NCBI GenBank assembly: GCA_003134785.1
Contig: PLCN01000021.1
Span: forward strand, 193,784-257,783
Direction: 5' to 3'
DNA length: 64,000 nucleotides
Source: Spartobacteria bacterium
GTDB taxonomy: Bacteria; Verrucomicrobiota; Verrucomicrobiia; Chthoniobacterales; UBA10450
The position numbers and the translations under genes were made by a program. Shown in pieces: positions 36,931 through 44,097 of the stretch. How positions within the stretch are numbered: position 1 is the stretch's first letter; each line of letters begins with the position of its first letter. Under the pieces are notes generated by a model, which was not told the DNA's origin, did no database searches, and saw only the letters and a list, made by a program, of their open reading frames with translations.

Positions 36931-37356
36931 ATGAACAAGGTCTTTGCGCTTTTCTTCGCTTTCGGCGCGGCCATGTGTGCGCTCACTATTACGTTGCTCT
37001 TGGTTCCTGGGACCCCGCTTGATTCGCTTTGGCGTCTTAACCCGGAAACTCGCCCAGCCTTTCAATCGCTCGGAAAGGTTGCGGTGCTGCTCATGTTTGT
37101 CGTTGGAGTAGCCTGTGCCTTTGCGGCCACGGGGATGTGGCGAGGCTCTTGGTGGGGCACGCGTCTCGCCGTGATCATTCTATCAATAAATATCCTGGGC
37201 GATCTTTTTAATGCTTTGGTGCGTCACGATCTGCGCACGTTGATTGGCCTACCGATCGGCGGTGCGATGATCCTCTATTTGATCAAAGCAAGACGACCGC
37301 AGACTCAAGTTAAGACATCGTCCGACCAGAAGCAGGGGACCGGATTCGGTATTTGA
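36931..37356 (+). CDS. Small membrane protein coupled to the preceding gene
   Basis: 141 residues with four predicted helices (KVFALFFAFGAAMCALTITL; KVAVLLMFVVGVACAFAATG; LAVIILSINILGDLFNALV; LIGLPIGGAMILYLIKA) and a hydrophilic tail. Its ATG directly abuts the stop of the upstream membrane protein gene. I do not recognise the family. A two-gene membrane unit is all that context shows. Confidence 0.68.
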   Translation: MNKVFALFFAFGAAMCALTITLLLVPGTPLDSLWRLNPETRPAFQSLGKVAVLLMFVVGVACAFAATGMWRGSWWGTRLAVIILSINILGDLFNALVRHDLRTLIGLPIGGAMILYLIKARRPQTQVKTSSDQKQGTGFGI

Positions 37357-37452
37357 ATCAGAGAGCTAAAGGAAGCGCCGCGCGTGCCGATAGCCGCGGA
37401 AGCCTGGGCAATTTTGCCAGCAAGGCGAAGCGCAGGACTACAGGGAAAGCGG

Positions 37453-37851
37453 TCACCGACTGCTCGATGCGAGTATTTCTTTCACTTTCGCGTCAATCAA
37501 GTCGCGTATCTTTCTAAATTCGTCCGGGTCGAGATTCTTCGGATCGGGAATCTGCCAGTCGGCCCGCTGCCTGGCCCGGACAAAAGGACAGGCGTCGCCA
37601 CAACCCATCGTCGCGACAAAATCGTATTCCTCATCCGGAATTTCATCGAGGGACTTGGAGGCGTGTTGGGAGAGATCGTAACCAAGCTCAGCCATGGAGG
37701 CGATGGCTTTGGGATTAACCACGCCGGAAGGACGTGAGCCGGCGCTATAAGCTTCAACTTCGTCGCCGCCATGGATGCGAGCGAATGCTTCCGCCATCTG
37801 GCTCCGGTTCGAGTTCTCCACGCAAACAAAGAGGAGGCGCGGCTTCTTCAT
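37453..37851 (-). CDS. arsC: Thioredoxin-coupled arsenate reductase
   Basis: 132 residues of the low-molecular-weight phosphatase fold. The active-site loop CVENSNRSQ gives Cys10 and Arg16 (C-x5-R), and the redox pair is Cys84 and Cys88 (TMGCGDACP). This matches the Cys10/Cys82/Cys89 triad of Staphylococcus ArsC. It reduces arsenate to arsenite with electrons from thioredoxin. Its ATG overlaps the stop of the aquaporin gene by four bases (ATGA). It is the last gene of the arsenic operon, so arsenite made here can leave through the channel encoded just upstream. Confidence 0.88.
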   Translation of the reverse strand: MKKPRLLFVCVENSNRSQMAEAFARIHGGDEVEAYSAGSRPSGVVNPKAIASMAELGYDLSQHASKSLDEIPDEEYDFVATMGCGDACPFVRARQRADWQIPDPKNLDPDEFRKIRDLIDAKVKEILASSSR

Positions 37852-38729
37852 GTTACTTGCTCGATGGGCCCACCCGAACAGCAGCCTTTTTCGCGCACGC
37901 AGATGCAGAGAGGCACGGCGAGAAGCGCTCCCGCGACCGGGGCTGCGAGATAAATCCAGAGCGAGGTGAAATTCCCCGCGATCAGCGCCGGGCCCAGCGA
38001 TCGCGCCGGATTCATCGATGCTCCGCAGATAGGACCGGCGAACATCGCTTCGAGGGCGATGACGCCGCCGATGGCGATGCCGGCCGTTATCCCTTTTTCC
38101 TGCGCTCCCACTGAGACATTGAGGATGACCAGCATAAGGATCGCGGTAAGCAAAAATTCCAGGACGAAGGACTGCATCGCGGAGCCGGCCGGCAGGGTCA
38201 TTCCCAAAGTAACGCTGTTAGGGAACAACAGGCGCAAGGTGGCACTGGCAGTTATCGCCCCGGCAATTTGCGACGCGACATAACGAAGACCTTCCCCGGT
38301 TTTCATTCGGCGCGCCGCGACGAAACCGCAGGTCACCGCAGGGTTAAGGTGCGCGCCGGAGATGTCGCCAAAGGTGTAGATCATTGTCATAACCACCAGG
38401 CCGAAGGTGAGTGCGATGCCAGCGTGCGAGATTACTCCACCGCTAGTTTGGTTAATAACAATCGCACCGGTCCCCGCGAAGACGAGGCAGTAGGTCCCGA
38501 GGAATTCGGAAATATATTTTTTCATGACAGGGATAACGAAGATGGTTTTGTGTGACTCGAAAGTAAGACGGCTGCCGCAAACAAGGAGCAAGGTTACAGT
38601 TAGCGCTCCGATACTCCAGATGGTCACGCCTGATTGAAAGTAAAGCCCGAGAGTTACCAGAGACATTGTCATCTGCGAAATCCCGACAAAGATTCGGAAG
38701 ATCGAGGCCGCGGGTCGCGTGGCTTTCAT
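37848..38729 (-). CDS. aqpS: Aquaglyceroporin (AqpS-like) with extra N-terminal two-helix domain
   Basis: 293 residues. Residues 69-293 form a full MIP channel: MKKYISEFLGTYCLVFAGTG, the first NPA box in GAHLNPAVTCGF and the second in GASMNPARSLGP. In AqpS-type operons such a channel replaces ArsB and lets arsenite out. Residues 1-68 add two further helices (VGISQMTMSLVTLGLYFQSG and IWSIGALTVTLLLVCGSRL) that ordinary aquaporins lack. The ATG at 38729 lies 11 bases after the stop of the upstream phosphatase gene, while the internal ATG at 38525 has no ribosome site, so I favour the fused form. It overlaps arsC downstream. Confidence 0.82.
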   Translation of the reverse strand: MKATRPAASIFRIFVGISQMTMSLVTLGLYFQSGVTIWSIGALTVTLLLVCGSRLTFESHKTIFVIPVMKKYISEFLGTYCLVFAGTGAIVINQTSGGVISHAGIALTFGLVVMTMIYTFGDISGAHLNPAVTCGFVAARRMKTGEGLRYVASQIAGAITASATLRLLFPNSVTLGMTLPAGSAMQSFVLEFLLTAILMLVILNVSVGAQEKGITAGIAIGGVIALEAMFAGPICGASMNPARSLGPALIAGNFTSLWIYLAAPVAGALLAVPLCICVREKGCCSGGPIEQVT

Positions 38730-38740
38730 AGCTAGCTCAG

Positions 38741-39211
38741 TTATGTGCGGCTCTCAGCCGGCGCGCGCCTGAAACTGGGGCAGACTTCATCGCACCATTT
38801 CTCGATCCGGACTTTTATGAAATCGCGCACCTGACGAGTCTGTTCCAACCTCGCAGCTTCGCTCCCGCGAAAACTCGATGGGTCAGGAAAAGGCCACGAC
38901 AATCCGGTCGTGACGCCCGGAAAGATCGGACAGGCTCGCGCGTTCTTTTCCGCCTGGCTGCAAACCGTCACCACATAGGCAAAGGCGCTCCCGGTTTTCC
39001 AGACATCGAAAACCTTTCGCGTCTGCTGACGCGAAATGTCGATGCCCATCTCTCGCATCGCTTCGATCGCCAGCGGATCGATTGTTCCCGCTTCGAGGCC
39101 CGCGCTCTGCGCTTCGAATTCGTCTCCGCAAATCTGATTCAACCACGCTTCCGCCATTTGGCTGCGCGCGCTGTTATGCACGCAAATGAACAGGACCTTT
39201 TTCTTCTTCAC
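38741..39211 (-). CDS. Second low-molecular-weight phosphatase / arsenate reductase
   Basis: 156 residues. The loop CVHNSARSQMAEA gives Cys10-x5-Arg16. Cys84 (VTVCSQAE) and Cys94 (RACPIFPG) are possible redox partners, with WPFPDPSSFRG carrying the catalytic Asp. The family is annotated as arsenate reductase or protein-tyrosine phosphatase and frequently sits beside ArsR. It is a paralogue of the gene at 37453 but clearly a different subfamily (longer, with CPIFPG). It lies six bases downstream of arsR and 11 bases upstream of the aquaporin. Confidence 0.8.
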   Translation of the reverse strand: MKKKKVLFICVHNSARSQMAEAWLNQICGDEFEAQSAGLEAGTIDPLAIEAMREMGIDISRQQTRKVFDVWKTGSAFAYVVTVCSQAEKNARACPIFPGVTTGLSWPFPDPSSFRGSEAARLEQTRQVRDFIKVRIEKWCDEVCPSFRRAPAESRT

Positions 39212-39217
39212 AACTCG

Positions 39218-39628
39218 TCACGTCCTCCGGCCGCGCGATCGAGGATTGGGAGTCACGAAGCTGGCCCGGCGCTTCAGCGTAGCTAAAATTCCAGTCGGTT
39301 CGCAGCACTTTGAGCGCAGCTTTGAGAGCGCCTTCAGATCGCGTTTGAAAACGGGGTCGCTTTGCCCGCAATCCTGCAAGCATTTCAAGTTTGCCTCCAG
39401 CTCCGCATCGCGCGTCTTCGGCAGCGAGTAGATCATCCAATTCTGTTCCCGCTCGGCGACGACCATATCGCGCTCTTTTAAGTAGGAAAGGTGCTTCGAG
39501 ATTTTCACCTGCGGCTCATCGAGGATTTCCTGAAAGTGGCAGACACAAAGAGGGGTTTGCGACAGCAGGTTCAGAATGCGCAATCGGGTCCGATCGCAGA
39601 AGCACTCGTAAATTTGAACCAGATCCAT
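39218..39628 (-). CDS. arsR: ArsR-family metalloregulator
   Basis: 136 residues. The winged helix shows RTRLRILNLLSQTPLCVCHF with the CVC metal site (Cys28 and Cys30), the recognition helix EPQVKISKHLSYLKE and the wing RDMVVAEREQNWMIYSL. The C-terminal part has CLQDC and KCCEP, additional cysteines that may take part in As(III) binding. ArsR proteins repress until arsenite binds. The gene sits between a DUF6428 gene (10 bases upstream) and a phosphatase gene. The likely operator is the palindrome at 40108-40127, in front of the whole operon. Confidence 0.88.
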   Translation of the reverse strand: MDLVQIYECFCDRTRLRILNLLSQTPLCVCHFQEILDEPQVKISKHLSYLKERDMVVAEREQNWMIYSLPKTRDAELEANLKCLQDCGQSDPVFKRDLKALSKLRSKCCEPTGILATLKRRASFVTPNPRSRGRRT

Positions 39629-39637
39629 GCGGGCCTC

Positions 39638-40099
39638 TTAGCAACACGCTGCCGCTTCCGGCTCGGACGCGCAGGCATTGTCGCCGACGCCACATTTCTC
39701 TTTGGCGAGACAATCGGTGTGCTTGGTCGTCATGGTGAAATCGAGATGATCTCCCGAGGCTTCGAAACCAGTGATCGGAAATTGTGAGATGGCGTAGTCG
39801 TCATATTCGACTTCTACCTCGAGGTCATCATGAGGCAGGACCCGGTCGCCGAGCGCCAGGATTCCGGCCATTTTCCCAGCGCTGAGGCGGTGGTCCGTGT
39901 CCCTATCGCTCACCCAGAATTGCAGGACGCTGCTTTCCGTCTTCCGACTGGTACCGCCGCAATCAATGAAATTCTTCGCGACGTGCCCGACTTCCGTCAG
40001 GTGAAAATGGGCCGGGATTTGATCGCCATCGGGCAGGATAAACCGGGGAAATTTCTCTGGTTGCGATTCGAGAATCGACTTCAACTCGTTCAGTTTCAT
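39638..40099 (-). CDS. DUF6428-family protein with cysteine-rich tail
   Basis: 153 residues. The domain opening FPRFILPDGDQIPAHFHLTE, the ITEVGxxxKxFIDCGG-like stretch (VGHVAKNFIDCGG) and the VLQFWVSDRDTDHRL segment are typical of DUF6428 proteins, which are repeatedly found beside arsR. The C-terminus contains six cysteines in about 25 residues (CLAKEKCGVGDNACASE and a final CC), so metal or metalloid binding is plausible but inferred. It is the first gene behind the candidate ArsR operator and ends ten bases before arsR. Confidence 0.8.
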   Translation of the reverse strand: MKLNELKSILESQPEKFPRFILPDGDQIPAHFHLTEVGHVAKNFIDCGGTSRKTESSVLQFWVSDRDTDHRLSAGKMAGILALGDRVLPHDDLEVEVEYDDYAISQFPITGFEASGDHLDFTMTTKHTDCLAKEKCGVGDNACASEPEAAACC

Positions 40100-40107
40100 G
40101 CGCGACC

Positions 40108-40127
40108 ATATTCCTCGACGGGAATAT
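40108..40127. promoter_or_regulatory. Candidate ArsR operator
   Basis: Perfect inverted repeat ATATTCC-TCGACG-GGAATAT (7-6-7), lying 9 bases upstream of the ATG at 40099. No other palindrome is seen upstream of the arsenic operon. Winged-helix ArsR dimers bind such repeats; the position overlapping the presumed promoter suits repression. Confidence 0.6.
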
Positions 40128-40160
40128 AGTCAAGCTGGCGGCATCAGGCTCACTCGGGGC

Positions 40161-40598
40161 TCATCCCTTCCAAGCCAGCATGACCGCGCCACCGGCGATC
40201 AGTGTGCCGCCGATCCAGTGATGCCAGGTCAGCCGTTCGTGGAGAAATATCCCGGCGAAGAGAATGGCGAAGATGACACTCAGCTTATCGACTGGAGCCA
40301 CTCTTGACGCTTCTCCCATTTGCAGCGCGCGGAAATAACACGCCCAGGAAAGACCGGTGGCCAATCCGGAAAGAATCAGAAACAGCCATGTCCTTTTCGG
40401 GAGGCTGCTCATTGCGCCGATGTCGGTGGTGGCAAAAGCCAGGGCCCATCCGACAAATAAAATAATGCTGGTCCGAATCGCGGTCGCGAGGTTTGAGTCG
40501 ATGCCTTCGACGCCGACTTTCGCGCAGATCGCCGTGATCGCAGCAAAGAACGCGGATAGGATTGCCCAGGTGAACCAGTTCATTGGATGGTCTCGCAT
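40161..40598 (-). CDS. EamA-like half-size membrane transporter
   Basis: 145 residues from ATG 40598, whose first base overlaps the stop of the ATPase gene; MNWFTW at residue 6 is an alternative start. Five hydrophobic segments are seen, among them WAILSAFFAAITAICAKVGV, ATAIRTSIILFVGWALAFAT and the C-terminal HHWIGGTLIAGGAVMLAW. This is one EamA (drug/metabolite transporter) unit with the typical VAPVDKLSVIFAILFA and HERLTW motifs. Half-size members usually dimerise. It is the last of seven tightly packed genes behind the fluoride riboswitch. Confidence 0.8.
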   Translation of the reverse strand: MRDHPMNWFTWAILSAFFAAITAICAKVGVEGIDSNLATAIRTSIILFVGWALAFATTDIGAMSSLPKRTWLFLILSGLATGLSWACYFRALQMGEASRVAPVDKLSVIFAILFAGIFLHERLTWHHWIGGTLIAGGAVMLAWKG

Positions 40599-41308
40599 CA
40601 ACTCTCGACGCCATTCCGCGCCGCGGCCAATGCCGCCGCGTAATGAATGCGTCGATCGAGATTGAGCAGCTTGGTTTCGAAGGCATCATCCAGGTCGTAC
40701 CGGCGCGAGGAAAGCTCGATCAATAGCTCCTCCACCGCACGGGGATTGCCTCGGGCAATGCGGTGCAACTTCGCGATCTGCCTTGGGGTTAGCGGCGTGA
40801 TCCGACCGGCCGCGATCGCTGATTGGATGAGATCGGCCGTGTCCTGCGGCCGAAGCGCTGGCAGTTCGATTCGCTCGAAATGATGCAGATGTTGCCAGAC
40901 CCCGCCGATGTCTTTCGGCTGCGAAGATCGGCAGGTGATCCAGACGGGGACACGCTCGATGAGATTGTGAATGAAGCGGGCGACTCTCGGCGGCGTGAAA
41001 GCGACCGCGTCGAGCACGACTGGTTCCTCTCGGCGGGCCAGATAGGGCAAAAGCCGATTTTTCCGTTCGACTACATTCATGTTGCGGTGCGTCCAGCCAA
41101 AGTGGCGCTCAAGGCTTTCGCAGATGCGGCGCAGGGACGAAGTCTCTTCGCACACGAGCAAAGGGAGTTGGTCTTGCGCACGGCGCAGCAGAGCAGTTTT
41201 TCCTATGCCGGCGGGGCCTACAATCAGGACGTGCCGGCGTTCAGCGTAAGCTTGGTGAAGCTTCTCGATCTCCTTGCGTCGGCCGACGAACGATCGGGCA
41301 AAAGTCAT
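40598..41308 (-). CDS. P-loop ATPase of unknown role in the fluoride-riboswitch operon
   Basis: 236 residues from ATG 41308, which overlaps the preceding stop (ATGA); a longer frame to 41371 is unlikely. It begins FARSFVGRRKEIEKLHQAY, the box usual for AAA_16/STAND-type ATPases. Walker A is GPAGIGKT (31-38), a Walker B-like VVLDA is at about 97-101 and WITCRSSQ resembles a sensor. A helical C-terminus (RQIAKLHRIARGNPRAVEEL) matches the winged or lid region of this class. No partner domain is fused. Context suggests a soluble or membrane-associated ATPase acting with the small membrane protein whose gene overlaps it. Confidence 0.75.
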   Translation of the reverse strand: MTFARSFVGRRKEIEKLHQAYAERRHVLIVGPAGIGKTALLRRAQDQLPLLVCEETSSLRRICESLERHFGWTHRNMNVVERKNRLLPYLARREEPVVLDAVAFTPPRVARFIHNLIERVPVWITCRSSQPKDIGGVWQHLHHFERIELPALRPQDTADLIQSAIAAGRITPLTPRQIAKLHRIARGNPRAVEELLIELSSRRYDLDDAFETKLLNLDRRIHYAAALAAARNGVES

Positions 41309-41508
41309 GGGTAGAACCGGCCAAGGAAAACACGAAGCACCACTTGCGCGAAGACCAGCAAGGGCAGGCAATGGCGCGACAGAAGATAAAAGACTCGATG
41401 TTGGTAGTTGTCTTGCTTGCTTTCAAAATCTGGCATCACTGCGAGCGTGGCTGCGATCGCGAGGCTGGCGCCTAACGAGAAAAGCAGCACTTGGGCAAGC
41501 TCCGCCAT
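41305..41508 (-). CDS. Small membrane protein
   Basis: 67 residues from ATG 41508. A hydrophobic helix VLLFSLGASLAIAATLAV is followed by a charged loop and a second, weaker hydrophobic segment (CLPLLVFAQVVLRVFLG). Its start overlaps the stop of the upstream gene by one base (TGATG) and its stop overlaps the ATPase start (ATGA). No family recognised. The coupling on both sides suggests it is made together with the ATPase. Confidence 0.68.
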   Translation of the reverse strand: MAELAQVLLFSLGASLAIAATLAVMPDFESKQDNYQHRVFYLLSRHCLPLLVFAQVVLRVFLGRFYP

Positions 41509-41966
41509 CACGTTTCCTGATCTTCGTTCGAGTGAGAAAGGAACGCCGAGATTTCGTACATCTGCCGGGTCAGGTTTTCTCCGATCGGATCGAGATAACG
41601 CGCGAGCTCTTCAGGCACCTTGCCGTAGCCCTGCAACGAACGGCTGTTCAACTCGGCCACGTTTTCCCAAAGGATTGTCGCCTGCCCGTTGATGAGTTGT
41701 GACGTGACCGGACGGCTCGGCTCGAGCTGGAGATCGTCGCGCAAACGGACGATCAACTGCCGGACGGCGGCGCTCTTGCTTCGCAGATTTTTTTTCTCCG
41801 AAGGAGAAAGTGTATCTCGCTGTTGATACATGACGCCGGCGCGCAGCTGTCCCTCGATCCAGCCGTCCCATTCGCACAGCGCCTTATCCACCAGTTGCAA
41901 CACAATCGAAATGCTGCGGCGGTGATTGTCGCTCAGTTCGATCGAGGGACGGGTGGATTTCTTCAC
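41508..41966 (-). CDS. Unknown protein in the fluoride-riboswitch operon
   Basis: 152 residues. The start is a GTG at 41966 that overlaps the TGA of the antiporter gene (GTGA). A longer frame to 42701 merely shadows the antiporter. The product is soluble and mostly helical: RRSISIVLQLVDKALCEWDG, an RSKSAAVRQLIVRLRDDLQL helix and a C-terminal LTRQMYEISAFLSHSNE. No motif is recognised. Coupling to the antiporter suggests a cytoplasmic accessory protein. Confidence 0.68.
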   Translation of the reverse strand: MKKSTRPSIELSDNHRRSISIVLQLVDKALCEWDGWIEGQLRAGVMYQQRDTLSPSEKKNLRSKSAAVRQLIVRLRDDLQLEPSRPVTSQLINGQATILWENVAELNSRSLQGYGKVPEELARYLDPIGENLTRQMYEISAFLSHSNEDQET

Positions 41967-43153
41967 GTGTCTTCCACTGATTGAATGGCGAGCCGGCGAC
42001 GATAAAGGCGACCCCACGCGTGCATCGCAGTTTTCGTTGGCTGGAAAAATTTCTGCGCGAAGAGCGTCGGCACAAAGGCGCTCAAAATAACCACGGTCAC
42101 GAGGATGGTGTATTGACGCTGGTCGATGATCTTGTTCTGGAACCCGAAGAGCGCGGAAATCGTGCCGAAGGTCAGGCCGGTCGCCATGAGCAGCGTGGTG
42201 TAGGCGGCTTCGCGCTGGCTCATGAAGTGCATTCGTGCCAGCGGCCAAACCCCGACGATCTTGGTCAGCATTTTCAGCAGGAGCAGAACTGCGACGATAG
42301 TGATCGCCGGCCAGAGTGCCGGAAGTGAAACGAACAAGCCTGCCCGGATGAAATAGAAGGGCGTGAACATGGCGAACGCGATGCTGCGCATGCGATGAAC
42401 GAGAGTCTTGTCCCGGAGGAATACGCCGGCGACGACCAGTCCAACCAGGTAGGCCGGCAAGACGGCTTCGCTCTTTGCGGCGGTGGCGAGGCCGCCCAGG
42501 AAAAAGAGAACGAAGAAAATGAACTTCACTTCCGGCTCGCTGACCCTCGACGCGCCAAGGCGATCGATGATCGATTTCGTCCATCCCGGCATGAACCAGA
42601 GCACGACGCACATGACTACGACGAAGACGAGCAGCCAGACGTTGAAGTTTGCGAACAGTCCGCCGAGCGCGAGGACTGTTCCGAAATCGGTGATGAAACA
42701 CGCGGCGAGAATCATCTTCCCCATCGCGGTGTCGCTATATCCGCCTTCAATCATCACGGCGTAAACGACTGCCACTGAAGTCGTCGAGAGCGCGATGCCC
42801 GCGATCTGCGCCTGATGAAGGGACCAGCCCAGGACAAATTGCGCGAAGAGCCACACAACGGCGAAAGGGACCGCGAACGAGATGAAGCCGATCAGTGCGC
42901 TTGCCCGCAGGTTTTCCTTGAGCGAGCGCGGATCGATTTCAGCGCCGGCGAGAAAGGTCAACACGCCGCTGCCCAGCATCGCGAGAAAGCCAATCCACTC
43001 GTTGTTCGCCTGGAGATGAAACACATTTCCGGCGAAGACACCGACGAGGATCTCGATCAGCGCGACGGAGATCCCGGTCCAGATTGAAACCAGACTCGCA
43101 GCGAGGGCAAGGCCCATCCAAACCGCCGCGACAAACCAGATATTTTGAAACAT
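41963..43153 (-). CDS. CPA-type cation/proton (or fluoride-linked) antiporter
   Basis: 396 residues with about 12 helices. Typical CPA2 segments: LVGVFAGNVFHLQANNEW, FLAGAEIDPRSLKENLRAS, the half-broken helix IALSTTSVAVVYAVM and AACFITDFGTVLALG. The latter has Thr155-Asp156 where electrogenic members have Asp-Asp. GLATAAKSEAVLPAYLVGLV and FYFIRAGLFVSLPALW are the matching second-half motifs. CPA antiporters are known members of fluoride-riboswitch regulons. Whether this one exports fluoride or corrects pH or Na+ is not known. The gene begins three bases after the DUF190 gene. Confidence 0.85.
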   Translation of the reverse strand: MFQNIWFVAAVWMGLALAASLVSIWTGISVALIEILVGVFAGNVFHLQANNEWIGFLAMLGSGVLTFLAGAEIDPRSLKENLRASALIGFISFAVPFAVVWLFAQFVLGWSLHQAQIAGIALSTTSVAVVYAVMIEGGYSDTAMGKMILAACFITDFGTVLALGGLFANFNVWLLVFVVVMCVVLWFMPGWTKSIIDRLGASRVSEPEVKFIFFVLFFLGGLATAAKSEAVLPAYLVGLVVAGVFLRDKTLVHRMRSIAFAMFTPFYFIRAGLFVSLPALWPAITIVAVLLLLKMLTKIVGVWPLARMHFMSQREAAYTTLLMATGLTFGTISALFGFQNKIIDQRQYTILVTVVILSAFVPTLFAQKFFQPTKTAMHAWGRLYRRRLAIQSVEDT

Positions 43154-43156
43154 GGG

Positions 43157-43504
43157 TTACTCCGGATCCGGCCGCTCGGGGCGGTAATGAATGACTTTGA
43201 TTTTCTCCAGCGTGACCAGACCGCCGCCAATCATCTCCTCGAGGTCCGGCAGAAAACCGTTCACCTTTTCCTCGCTGTCTACGATCTCGATCACAATCGG
43301 GAGGTCCATCGAAAGCCGCAAAATCTTGGCGGTGTGAATCCGGCTCGCGGCGCCGAAGCCCATCGGGCCGCGCAAGACGGTGGCGCCCGCAAGATGACGT
43401 TCGCGTGCTTTCATGACGATGGCTTCGTAGAGCGGTCCGTGTTTCCAGCGATCGCTTTCGCCGATGAAAATACGCAACAGCATTGCGTCTTTTGGGATTT
43501 GCAT
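43157..43504 (-). CDS. DUF190-family protein
   Basis: 115 residues from ATG 43504. Segments typical of DUF190: AMLLRIFIGESDRWKHGPLY, ARERHLAGATVLRGPMGFG and LSMDLPIVIEIVDSEEKV. This is a PII-like ferredoxin fold frequently encoded next to crcB, where it may sense or tune the fluoride channel (function inferred from context in many genomes). It begins eight bases after crcB and ends three bases before the antiporter. Confidence 0.86.
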   Translation of the reverse strand: MQIPKDAMLLRIFIGESDRWKHGPLYEAIVMKARERHLAGATVLRGPMGFGAASRIHTAKILRLSMDLPIVIEIVDSEEKVNGFLPDLEEMIGGGLVTLEKIKVIHYRPERPDPE

Positions 43505-43512
43505 GGTCTCTC

Positions 43513-43902
43513 CTAGGGTTTGTTGATCATCCAGACTGAGAAGTGTCCGAGCCAGACGGCGAGCAGACAGAAAGCAAAAGACGCGAGAGCGTTTGCTCCG
43601 GCCCGCAGCCATTCGCCGTCCTGAGCGAGCGAGAGTGTTTGCAAGCTGAATGAAGAGAACGTGGTGTAACCGCCGCACACGCCAATCATGAAGAATTCGC
43701 GAAACGAAGGGCTCACCAACCATCGCCCTTCGGGATCGGTCAGTGCGGCGAAGAGTCCGATAAGAAACGAGCCGGTAACGTTTACCGTAAGAGTCCCGTA
43801 AGGAAAGGTCTGCCCGAAGCGTTGCGCTATGGCACCCGAGATCCAGAAACGCGCGGCGCTTCCTATCGCACCACCAAGGCTGACCCAAAGATAACTGAGC
43901 AT
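43513..43902 (-). CDS. crcB: Fluoride channel CrcB/Fluc
   Basis: 129 residues from ATG 43902, seven bases after an AGGAG. Four helices with all Fluc hallmarks: GGAIGSAARFWIS, YGTLTVNVTGSFLIGLF (conserved Asn in the pore) and GVCGGYTTFSSFSLQTL (the TTFSS phenylalanine ladder). Fluc channels form antiparallel dimers that let fluoride out of the cell. It is the first gene behind the fluoride riboswitch at 43909-44004. Confidence 0.92.
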   Translation of the reverse strand: MLSYLWVSLGGAIGSAARFWISGAIAQRFGQTFPYGTLTVNVTGSFLIGLFAALTDPEGRWLVSPSFREFFMIGVCGGYTTFSSFSLQTLSLAQDGEWLRAGANALASFAFCLLAVWLGHFSVWMINKP

Positions 43903-43908
43903 AATAAA

Positions 43909-44004
43909 ACTCCTGCCGCGCATCGCTGCGCTAAACAGGAGTCATTAGCTCTGAACCGGTCAGGCGGTTTTCCCGAATCTCGGAAAGGCAAACTCCATTG
44001 CCTG
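43909..44004 (-). promoter_or_regulatory. Fluoride riboswitch (crcB RNA motif) with Shine-Dalgarno-masking platform
   Basis: Read on the minus strand: AGGCAATGGAGTTTGCCT (the first stem with the conserved GGNGATGG-like loop), then AAAACCGCCTGACCGGTT, and GCTAATGACTCCTG closing the pseudoknot. This is the characteristic order of the crcB/fluoride motif. The 3' ACTCCTG is exactly complementary to CAGGAGT at 43909-43915, which contains the ribosome-binding site of crcB. Without fluoride the two should pair and block translation; with fluoride the GACTCCTG is held in the aptamer. The stem is followed by TTTTATT, so partial transcription control is also possible. Confidence 0.88.
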
Positions 44005-44009
44005 ATTCG

Positions 44010-44037
44010 AAGTTAGTGAGCGTAGGTTTGTCGTCAA
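44010..44037 (-). promoter_or_regulatory. Candidate promoter of the fluoride operon
   Basis: Minus strand TTGACG (44037-44032), a 16-base spacer, and TAACTT (44015-44010). It would start transcription just at the 5' end of the riboswitch. Confidence 0.42.
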
Positions 44038-44097
44038 CGACTTTGCTGCATCGTGGCGCGGCGCGCGTCGTACCAGTCGGAGTCGCCGTTGCGAATG

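Noticed and set aside
41967-42701. Long frame continuing upstream of the 152-residue gene
   Set aside because: It lies antiphase inside the CPA antiporter gene, which has clear membrane helices and family motifs, so it is a shadow frame.
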